A DNA stretch of 60,966 nt from JBOGIG01 sp050742455 (GTDB taxonomy: Bacteria; Actinomycetota; Acidimicrobiia; Acidimicrobiales; JBOGIG01), in NCBI GenBank assembly GCA_050742455.1, contig JBOGIG010000066.1:1-60966 (forward strand), in the 5' to 3' direction. The translations under genes were made by a program, and so were the position numbers. Below are positions 55,701 through 60,966 of this stretch, piece after piece (position 1 is the first letter of the stretch; each line of letters begins with the position of its first letter). The notes below the pieces were generated by a model. The model saw nothing but the letters and a program-made list of their open reading frames with translations, was not told where the DNA came from and did not search any database.

Positions 55701-56288
55701 GAACAGGCTCAGGCGCCGCTTGCGGGCCACGCGCGTGCCGGCGGTGATGTCCTTGCCCGGCTTGGCCTCCACGTCGAACTCGATCCATTCGCCCCGATAG
55801 GGGTGAATGGTTCCGGTGACGATGGTCTTGGCGTCGCGCCCGGGCTGGAAAATGACCCCCGGTGAGCGCACCAACTGGGAAACCACTACCCGCTCGGTGC
55901 CGTTGACGATGAACGTGCCCTTGTCCGTCATCATGGGGAAGTCACCCATAAAGACGGTCTGCTCCTTGATCTCACCGGTGCTGGCGTTCATGAACCTGGC
56001 CCTCACAAAAATGGGGGCCGCGTAGGTCATGTCCTTTTCCTTGCACTCCTCCATGGAGAACTTGGGCGCCGGACGCAGATCGGGATCGGTGGGGTCGAAC
56101 TCCAATTCCAGGCGAAGCTGCCCGGTGAAGTCCTCGATGGGACTGAGGTCCCTGAACGTATCGGCCAAGCCATGGTTGAGGAACCAGTCGAACGAGTCTC
56201 GCTGAATGGAAACAAGGTCCGGCAGTGGCAGGACCTCGTCCAGATTGGCGAAGGAAAAGCGTTCCGGGCTGAGGGAACGGGAAGGCAA
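52728..56288 (-). CDS. rpoB: RNA polymerase beta subunit, TTG start
   Basis: I place the start at TTG 56288 because GAGGAG (56294-56299) is five bases upstream and the protein then begins LPSRSLSPERFSFANL with family-like spacing, giving 1186 residues. The frame open to 56471 covers the promoter region. The rifampicin region reads GTSQSSQFMDQHNPLSGLAH; Ser402 (codon 55083-55085) stands where E. coli has Leu511, whereas D516, S522, H526 and S531 equivalents are intact. Confidence 0.98.
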   Translation of the reverse strand: MPSRSLSPERFSFANLDEVLPLPDLVSIQRDSFDWFLNHGLADTFRDLSPIEDFTGQLRLELEFDPTDPDLRPAPKFSMEECKEKDMTYAAPIFVRARFMNASTGEIKEQTVFMGDFPMMTDKGTFIVNGTERVVVSQLVRSPGVIFQPGRDAKTIVTGTIHPYRGEWIEFDVEAKPGKDITAGTRVARKRRLSLFVLLRALGYEDETFLNRFVRHFDFLEGQWEKEKDTAPSREESLLEIYKRARPGEPPSVEVARVYFENAFFNPKRYDLTRVGRYKLNRKLGPEIERCEAEFGIELERPDPTQGVLSPAEMLAASSYMLHLANGESGYRLDDQDHFANRRIRSVGELIQNQVRVGLSRMERVVRERMTTQDVEAITPQTLINIRPVVAAVKEFFGTSQSSQFMDQHNPLSGLAHKRRLSALGPGGLSRERAGFEVRDVHTSHYGRMCPIETPEGPNIGLIGALATYARVNEYGFIETPYRKVSDGRVTDEIVYLAADEEEEHVIAQANAALHDDGRFSTDRVLVRRGPQGAGVRVGATSTSYGSTSEIDYVPPAEVDLMDVSPKQIVSVATALIPFIEHDDANRALMGANMQKQAVPLLAPEAPFIGTGVEARAARDAGDVILAQGRGTVTEVTGDHIVVEYEADQKDRYGATLSRSVYRLAKFRRSNQNTCINQKLLVSEGEKVVSGDVMADGPSTHNGELALGKNLLVAFMPWEGYNYEDAIILSERLVRDDVLTSIHIEEHEVDARDTKLGPEEITRDIPNLSEEILADLDDRGIIRVGAEVDGGDVLVGKVTPKGETELTPEERLLRAIFGEKAREVRDTSLKVPHGESGKVIDVRVFSREDSHELPPGVNELVRVYVAQKRKISEGDKLAGRHGNKGVISKILPVEDMPYMADGTPVDIILNPLGVPSRMNVGQVLESHLGYAARWGWAGCPTAVEPVRGTETKTRPRTVPATWIATPSFDGAHWDEATDAGRHPTMTKLFETLVPESRDGQRMMGTDGKVTLYNGRTGEAYDNPISVGYMYILKLAHLVDDKIHARSTGPYSMITQQPLGGKAQFGGQRFGEMEVWALEAYGAAYALQELLTIKSDDVLGRVKVYEAIVKGENIPEPGIPESFKVLIKEMQSLCLNVEVLSTTGEEIEMRELDEDVFRTAEELGIDITRPERGSDEEDARRAAERSF

Positions 56289-56406
56289 GGCTACTCCTCG
56301 CTGACGGTGGTGATCGGCCGGATGGCCGGGGCAACTGGGACCGGGGCGCGTACCGTCACAGGCTTGAATCCAAAGAGCAGGTGAGGGACGACCACGGCAA
56401 CCCGTT

Positions 56407-56435
56407 ATCTTAGGCGCGTCAGGACAAAAGCACAA
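56407..56435 (-). promoter_or_regulatory. Predicted rpoB promoter, proximal
   Basis: TTGTGC (-35, 56430-56435) and TAAGAT (-10, 56407-56412) are 17 bases apart on the minus strand, about 120 bases before the rpoB TTG. Confidence 0.6.
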
Positions 56436-56476
56436 CCCCGCCCGGCACGGAACAGACCCGAGAGGGGCCACCGGTC

Positions 56477-56505
56477 AGGCTAAGACGATTGACGCGCCCG
56501 GTCAA
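56477..56505 (-). promoter_or_regulatory. Predicted rpoB promoter, distal
   Basis: TTGACC (-35, 56500-56505) and TAGCCT (-10, 56477-56482) are 17 bases apart on the minus strand. With the proximal promoter it makes a tandem pair in the 286-bp rplL-rpoB gap. Confidence 0.65.
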
Positions 56506-56574
56506 GGATTGGCGGCTAGGAATTTTTGGTTAGTTCCGACGGGCCAAAGGGGAACCGGCCGACCATCCTCTCGA

Positions 56575-56955
56575 CTACTTGACCTCGACGCTGGCTCCGG
56601 CCGCCTCGAGGGCAGCCTTGGCTTTTTCGGCGTCCTCCTTGGAGGCCCGCTCCAATACCGGCTTGGGCGCGCCGTCGACCAGGTCCTTGGCTTCCTTGAG
56701 GCCGAGGCTGGTGAGGGTACGAACCTCTTTGATCACCTGGATCTTCTTGTCCCCGGCGGCAGTGAGGATGACGTCGAATTCGTCCTTCTCCTCGACCGGG
56801 GCGTCACCACCTCCGGCCGCCGGAGCGGCAGCCGCAGCCGCAGCCGGAGCGGCGGCGGTCACACCGAATTTCTCCTCGAATTCCTTGAGCAGCTCGCTCA
56901 ATTCCAACACGGTCATGGCGGCAATGCCGTCGAGTATCTCTTCCTTTGTTGCCAT
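56575..56955 (-). CDS. rplL: 50S ribosomal protein L7/L12
   Basis: This 126-residue stalk protein has the N-terminal dimerisation helices, an Ala-rich hinge (PAAAAAAAPAAGGG) and the C-terminal factor-binding domain (KKIQVIKEVRTLTSLGLKEA). Confidence 0.99.
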   Translation of the reverse strand: MATKEEILDGIAAMTVLELSELLKEFEEKFGVTAAAPAAAAAAAPAAGGGDAPVEEKDEFDVILTAAGDKKIQVIKEVRTLTSLGLKEAKDLVDGAPKPVLERASKEDAEKAKAALEAAGASVEVK

Positions 56956-57014
56956 TTTGTTGCTCCTTGTAGTTCAGGGTTGCTTCGATGGTTTACGAAT
57001 TCGATGTGGCAATG

Positions 57015-57662
57015 TCAGGTCTCGGTGCCACCGTCGGGCTCCGGTTCCGTCGCGGTTGCCTCCCCGGCAGTTGGCTCGGCGGCAGTTGGCTCGGCGGCAG
57101 TTGGCTCGGCCGCAGTTGGCTCGGCCGCAGTTGGCTCGGCCGCCGACCGAAGATCGATGAGCGCCTTGAGACCGTAGGCCATCTGAGTGGGAAGGGCAGC
57201 CAGCAGGCCGGCCATACGGGAAAGGGGAGCCGCCAGACCACCGGCAAAGCGGGCCAGCAGGACGTCGCGCGAATCGAGCTTGGCCAAATCGGCCGTGTCG
57301 GTGGCCGAAATGACCCTCTGGCCCAGCAGCCCACCCTTCATCACCAGGTGCGGATGGCTCCGGGAGAACTCCGATAGGGCCTTGGCCACGTCGACTGCGT
57401 CGCCGCCCACGAACGCAATGGCGGTAGGTCCTTCCAGCATGGCGATCAGGTCTTCCAGACCCAAGTCCCGGGCGGCGAGTCGTACGAGAGTGTTCTTGTA
57501 CACCTTGTACTCGCCCCCCGCGGCACGCAGCGATCGACGCAGGGTGGCCATCTCGTCCACGGTCAGTCCCCGGTACTCGGTCAGGATTGCTGCTTGGGCG
57601 TCGGTCAGGCGCTGGCGCACCTCCTCCACCACTGCCACTTTCCCTGGTCTGGGATTGTCCAT
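57015..57662 (-). CDS. rplJ: 50S ribosomal protein L10 with a five-fold AAEPT tail
   Basis: ATG 57662 (MDNPRPGKVAVVEEVRQRL) gives 215 residues. The rRNA-binding domain (AQAAILTEYRGLTVDEMATL, KVYKNTLVRLA) and the L12-binding helix are followed by five AAEPT units and an acidic end. The 220-bp gap before it (57663-57882), where L10 leaders usually sit, holds AAACGAGAAAACG but no clear promoter. Confidence 0.97.
   Translation of the reverse strand: MDNPRPGKVAVVEEVRQRLTDAQAAILTEYRGLTVDEMATLRRSLRAAGGEYKVYKNTLVRLAARDLGLEDLIAMLEGPTAIAFVGGDAVDVAKALSEFSRSHPHLVMKGGLLGQRVISATDTADLAKLDSRDVLLARFAGGLAAPLSRMAGLLAALPTQMAYGLKALIDLRSAAEPTAAEPTAAEPTAAEPTAAEPTAGEATATEPEPDGGTET
57069..57143 (-). repeat. 15-bp tandem repeat, five copies, in rplJ
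   Basis: Five contiguous 15-bp units cover 57069-57143; units 1-2 and 3-5 differ at one synonymous base. They encode AAEPT five times in the L10 tail. Confidence 0.96.
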
Positions 57663-57882
57663 CGTCACTTCCTCGAACACTGTTGGGGCGTTTTCTCGTT
57701 TGGAACACGAAACCGAACGCTCCGGCAGCCCAGAGAAGTCCGCCTCGTCCGGCGAGCCCGAAGGCCCCTTGGCCATCTAAACGATGGACCGAATGTCTGT
57801 GGCGAGATTGAACAGATTGGTCCCGGTACTGTACAGGTCTCCGTCGCCCTGAGGCCAGTCAGGCGGTCAGAGGGTCGGGCAG

Positions 57883-58599
57883 TCAGGCAGGAACAGGGCT
57901 GTCGTCGACAGCCCTGGTGCGCGATGGGTCGACCTTGATTCCGGGACCCATGGTGGAAGAAAGGGTCACCGAGCGCACGTAGCGCCCCTTCGTCGAAGCC
58001 GGCTTGACCCGGGCCAGTTCCTCAAGCACAGCTCGGGCGTTGCCCAAGATGTTGTCCTTCTCGAAGGAGACCTTGCCCACGGGTACGTGAACGTTGCCCA
58101 CCCTGTCGGTACGGTATTCCACCCGACCCCCCTTGAACTCACCCACAGCCCGTCCCACGTCGGTAGTCACCGTTCCGGTCTTGGGGTTGGGCATCAGGCC
58201 CCGGGGACCGAGCACCCGACCCAGCTTGCCCACCTGGCCCATCAGGTCAGGCGTGGCAATAGCCAGATCGAAATCCAGAAAGCCTCCTTCGACCCGCGCC
58301 ACCAGGTCGTCTGATCCGACAACATCGGCTCCTGCTGCCTTGGCCTCGTTGGCGGCTTCCCCGGCAGCGAAGACGGCCACGCGAACGGTCTTTCCCGTTC
58401 CGGCCGGAAGCGACACCGTGCCGCGAACGATCTGATCGGCCTTGCGGGGGTCCACACCCAACCTGACGGCCAGTTCGACCGTCTCGTCGAACTTGGCATG
58501 GGCCAGGCTCTTAACCAGGTCGACCGCTTCGGACAGCGCATGCAGCGCAACGCGGTCATAGCGCCTTTCGGCGTCCAACATCTTCTTTCCCTTCGGCAC
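57883..58599 (-). CDS. rplA: 50S ribosomal protein L1
   Basis: GTG 58599 (VPKGKKMLDAERRYDRVALH) with GGGAGG five bases upstream gives 238 residues. The L1 signature LGPRGLMPNPKTGTV is present. L1 represses its own operon in other bacteria by binding the mRNA leader. Confidence 0.98.
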   Translation of the reverse strand: MPKGKKMLDAERRYDRVALHALSEAVDLVKSLAHAKFDETVELAVRLGVDPRKADQIVRGTVSLPAGTGKTVRVAVFAAGEAANEAKAAGADVVGSDDLVARVEGGFLDFDLAIATPDLMGQVGKLGRVLGPRGLMPNPKTGTVTTDVGRAVGEFKGGRVEYRTDRVGNVHVPVGKVSFEKDNILGNARAVLEELARVKPASTKGRYVRSVTLSSTMGPGIKVDPSRTRAVDDSPVPA

Positions 58600-58608
58600 T
58601 TTGGCCTC

Positions 58609-58684
58609 CCTCTTGGTTGATCCGGCCTCTTGGTTGATCCGGCCTCTTGGTTGATCCGGATGTTGATCTGCTTGGTTGATCCGG
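58609..58684 (-). repeat. 17-bp direct repeats in the rplK-rplA gap
   Basis: Three perfect tandem 17-bp copies (58609-58625, 58626-58642, 58643-58659), then an 11-bp spacer and a partial fourth (58671-58684). On the minus strand each reads CCGGATCAACCAAGAGG. The first copy abuts the rplA ribosome-binding site. Confidence 0.95.
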
Positions 58685-58801
58685 TTGGCCTGCACGGTCG
58701 AACTGCGGAAGTTACAGGAGCGTCCGAGCGAGGTAATCCCGGCCAGTGCCTGCAACTGTGGTCAATCGGTTGGTGTGGTCAGTCTGGATCTGAGCTGAAC
58801 T

Positions 58802-59230
58802 TCATCCCGAAACAGCAATCCCCATGGAGCGGGCCGTACCGGCCACCTGCAACTTGGCTGCATCCAGGTCGTTGGCATTGAGATCCGGCATCTTGGTTCG
58901 AGCAATCTCGCTCAGCTGAGAATCCGTGATCGTTCCCACCTCTTCTCGCCCCGTTACGGCGGCTCCCTTTTCCAGCCCCGCAGCTTGGCGCAACAGCACG
59001 GGCGTCGGCGGGGTCTTGAGGATGAATGAGAAGGTCCGGTCTTCGAAGATGGTTATCTCCACCGGTATCACGGTGCCACGCTGGTTCTCGGTGGCTGCGT
59101 TGTACTGCTTGCAGAACTCCATTGTTTGGACCCCATGGGGGCCGAGCGCAGTACCCACCGGCGGCGCCGGCGTAGCCTGCCCCGCTGGGAGCTGGATCTT
59201 TACAATTGCGCTTACGCGTCTCTTTGCCAC
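58802..59230 (-). CDS. rplK: 50S ribosomal protein L11
   Basis: This 142-residue protein has the proline-rich N-terminal domain (LPAGQATPAPPVGTALGPHG) that binds thiostrepton and the C-terminal rRNA-binding domain. Confidence 0.99.
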   Translation of the reverse strand: MAKRRVSAIVKIQLPAGQATPAPPVGTALGPHGVQTMEFCKQYNAATENQRGTVIPVEITIFEDRTFSFILKTPPTPVLLRQAAGLEKGAAVTGREEVGTITDSQLSEIARTKMPDLNANDLDAAKLQVAGTARSMGIAVSG

Positions 59231-59300
59231 TTGAGGGCTTGCCTTTCTGGAACGGTTCGAGCCTGACTCCGGTCACCACTGGTATCGCCGGAGCAACGGC

Positions 59301-60074
59301 TCAGAGCTTTGCTACCTGACTGAACTCCAGTTCGACCGGTGTCTCCCGGCCGAAAATATTGACCAGGACCTTGAGCTTGAGCTGATCAACGTTGATCTCG
59401 GCGATCTGGCCCGAGAAGTCGGCAAACGGGCCTTCCTTGACCCGGACCGTCTCACCCACCTCATGCTCCAGGCGGGGTCGGGACTTCTTGGTTCCTTCGG
59501 CCCCTTCCACCTTGACCTGCAGGATCGATTCGACCTCCCGGCGCGACAGGGGAGTGGGCTTGGTGCCGGGACCAACGAATCCGGTGACGCCAGGCGTGTT
59601 GCGCACCATCGACCAGGACTCGTCGTCGATGTCGCAGCGGATGAGAAGGTAGCCAGGAAATACCTTCCGGCTCACCACCACCTTCTTTCCTCCCTTGAAC
59701 TCGACCACGTCCTCCATGGGGATGATGACCTCGAAGATCCGATCCTCCATGTTCATGGAGTTGATCCGGCTCTCCAGATTGGACTTGACCTTGTTCTCGT
59801 AACCAGCGTAGGTGTGGACCACGTACCAGGCGCCCGGTCGGTCGTATGGGCTCTCCCCCGGCTCGACTTCGCCGTCGATGCCGCCGCCGTCCAGCAATTC
59901 GTCGACCCCGGCAACCTCCGGCTCGTCCACCTCGTCGGCTTCAGGAGACGCTCCGCCTAGGTCGGCATCGATGGCGCCGTCGTGTTGGACCGCGCCCTGA
60001 TCGATAGCACCGTCCGGGAGACCATCGTCGCCGGATTCTGGGTTCATCAAGTCAGTCTCGGGGTTATCGCTCAT
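59301..60074 (-). CDS. nusG: Transcription antitermination factor NusG with an acidic N-terminal extension
   Basis: ATG 60074, overlapping the secE stop (ATGA), gives 257 residues. The NGN domain starts near residue 83 (WYVVHTYAGYENKVKSNL) and the KOW motif is VKEGPFADFSGQIAEI. Residues 1-80 are acidic and low complexity with repeated DGAID-like units. It couples RNA polymerase to the ribosome. Confidence 0.98.
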   Translation of the reverse strand: MSDNPETDLMNPESGDDGLPDGAIDQGAVQHDGAIDADLGGASPEADEVDEPEVAGVDELLDGGGIDGEVEPGESPYDRPGAWYVVHTYAGYENKVKSNLESRINSMNMEDRIFEVIIPMEDVVEFKGGKKVVVSRKVFPGYLLIRCDIDDESWSMVRNTPGVTGFVGPGTKPTPLSRREVESILQVKVEGAEGTKKSRPRLEHEVGETVRVKEGPFADFSGQIAEINVDQLKLKVLVNIFGRETPVELEFSQVAKL

Positions 60075-60367
60075 TTTTGGAATAGGTACACAACTGCTTT
60101 GGCAAAGCCAAAATTGAGTACAAAAATGAACGAGACCAGTAGGACCAAGGTAATGAACACCACCGTTGAGTAGTTGGCGACCTCGGACCGGTTGGGCCAC
60201 GCCACTTTGCGCAGCTCACCTCTGACCTCTCGCAGGAATTGGGTCGGCGACGTGCGCTGAGAGGGCGGACGGGGAGCGGTGCGGGTGGGCGCGGATCGGG
60301 GCGCGGGCGACCCGTCTGTCTCTACCTGGCCTTGGCGCTGCATCAAGCGCTTGGTTTGACGATTCAC
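60071..60367 (-). CDS. secE: Protein translocase subunit SecE
   Basis: GTG 60367, preceded by GAGGAA, gives 98 residues. One membrane helix (VVFITLVLLVSFIFVLNFGF) follows the conserved FLREVRGELRKVAWPNRSEV. The upstream frame to 60553 is tRNA and shadow. It clamps SecY. Confidence 0.97.
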   Translation of the reverse strand: MNRQTKRLMQRQGQVETDGSPAPRSAPTRTAPRPPSQRTSPTQFLREVRGELRKVAWPNRSEVANYSTVVFITLVLLVSFIFVLNFGFAKAVVYLFQK

Positions 60368-60398
60368 GGTTTCCTCGGATTGCGAATTGGCGAGCGAG

Positions 60399-60471
60399 CA
60401 GGGCAGGAGGGACTTGAACCCCCAACCGCCGGTTTTGGAGACCGGTGCTCTACCAGTTGAGCTACTGCCCT
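60399..60471 (-). tRNA. tRNA-Trp (anticodon CCA)
   Basis: The 7-bp acceptor stem AGGGCAG/CTGCCCT, D arm, anticodon loop CTCCAAA and TPsiC loop GTTCAAGTCC fold into a 73-nt cloverleaf. The 3' CCA is not encoded. tRNA-Trp upstream of secE is typical of Actinobacteria. Confidence 0.98.
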
Positions 60472-60893
60472 TGGGGGCTGACAGTCGAGGATAGCACCAC
60501 GAATCGGCCCCTTCCCAGGCCACCCCCCCCGAACCTTGCCAATATCGCTCCATGGCCTGACCGCCGCATCGACACCATCATCCAAAGGACCGACGCCCCG
60601 ACCAGGCCGGTGGCGGCAAGAACGCCGGTCCTTCGCCCGGTTAGGGCCGAGGTGACGACCCCCCGCCGTGCCGCGGTCTCCAGGCCGGCCATCAACTCGC
60701 TGACTAGACCAGGCGGGGGCGGAGGGGCCATCTCGCGCATCTGGTGGAGCAGGCGCATCAGGCGCCGGTATCGAGCCAACTCTGCCTGACAGCGTAGGCA
60801 CGTCGACACGTGGGCCACCGCCGCAGAGTCGGCGTGGGGATCGTTGTCCAACACCTTGGGGAGAAGGTGGGCAATATCTCCGCACCGGGTCAT
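60462..60893 (-). CDS. Anti-sigma-factor-like protein with HxxxCxxC zinc site and one membrane helix
   Basis: ATG 60893 (GTG 60896 is an alternative) opens a protein of about 143 residues. Its N-terminal zinc-finger motif is H-x3-C-x2-C (HVSTCLRC, about 28-35), as in ZAS-type anti-sigma factors. A proline run and one membrane helix (about 88-109) follow. The TAG stop at 60462-60464 lies in the D arm of tRNA-Trp, overlapping it by 10 bases. A sigma factor may lie just upstream. Confidence 0.75.
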   Translation of the reverse strand: MTRCGDIAHLLPKVLDNDPHADSAAVAHVSTCLRCQAELARYRRLMRLLHQMREMAPPPPPGLVSELMAGLETAARRGVVTSALTGRRTGVLAATGLVGASVLWMMVSMRRSGHGAILARFGGGGLGRGRFVVLSSTVSPQGQ

Positions 60894-60966
60894 CACATCA
60901 CCCCCGCAACCGGCTGGTGGTCCAGTCCCAAGAGGCCACGTCCCTCGGTGCCGGGGCCGCCGGACC
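60893..60966 (-). CDS. 3' end of an upstream open frame, unidentified
   Basis: A frame entering from the right edge ends ...LDHQPVAGVM with TGA at 60893-60895, overlapping the anti-sigma-like start as TGATG. About 23 codons are visible. An ECF sigma factor would fit the context but is only inferred. Confidence 0.3.
   Translation of the reverse strand, partial: SGGPGTEGRGLLGLDHQPVAGVM

Noticed and set aside
58609..58684. Possible CRISPR array
   Set aside because: Units are 17 bp, directly adjacent without spacers, and no cas genes are near.

Overview
The window is a GC-rich bacterial chromosome segment built almost wholly of housekeeping genes, nearly all on the minus strand and packed with ATGA, GTGA, TGATG or TAATG overlaps. 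Actinomycetota is the likely phylum: GuaB3 next to guaA, the glmM-glmS-acpS-nnr-alr-tsaEB-rimI-tsaD-groESL order, a UvrD1/PcrA-type helicase and frequent GTG starts all point there. The combination resembles class Acidimicrobiia, but that is inference; no 16S rRNA is present.

Reading in the direction of transcription (right to left): an anti-sigma-like zinc-finger membrane protein (60.9 kb), tRNA-Trp, secE-nusG, rplK-rplA, rplJ-rplL, rpoB-rpoC, rpsL-rpsG-fusA-tuf, the S10 operon (rpsJ to rpsQ), the spc operon (rplN to secY), adk-map-infA-rpmJ, the alpha operon (rpsM-rpsK-rpsD-rpoA-rplQ), truA, then rplM-rpsI. An inverted ilvA lies between truA and rplM. Next come glmM, glmS and acpS (amino sugar and lipid precursors), nnr (NAD(P)HX repair), alr (D-alanine), an alpha/beta hydrolase, a P1-family peptidase, and tsaE-tsaB-rimI-tsaD (tRNA t6A synthesis plus N-terminal acetylation). 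groES-groEL follow with a perfect CIRCE operator. The left end is looser: a 52-residue unknown, a Nudix CoA pyrophosphatase, a plus-strand cation-diffusion-facilitator gene, an unknown 129-residue protein, guaB3-guaA, pcrA, an unknown four-helix membrane protein, a B12-binding mutase small subunit, and sucC-sucD, with the last codons of sucD cut by the window edge.

Functionally the window couples transcription (rpoA, rpoB, rpoC, nusG), translation (ribosomal proteins, EF-Tu, EF-G, IF-1, tRNA-Trp), export (secE, secY), nascent-protein processing (map, rimI), folding (groESL) and precursor supply (guaA, adk, glmSM, alr). No mobile element, CRISPR array, phage gene or rRNA was seen, and no gene-free stretch exceeds 300 bases.

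I found no new multi-gene system. The unusual signals are: long low-complexity tails on several ribosomal proteins (L4, L10, L22, L29, S3); at least eight short direct tandem repeats, with periods divisible by three inside genes; an infA gene whose best start codon is CTG; a 247-bp gap between rpsJ and rplC with a perfect TATAAT and a 13-bp-stem hairpin; a second palindrome over the groES -35 box; a serine at the L511-equivalent site of the rifampicin pocket of RpoB; and an anti-sigma-like gene whose stop codon lies inside tRNA-Trp.
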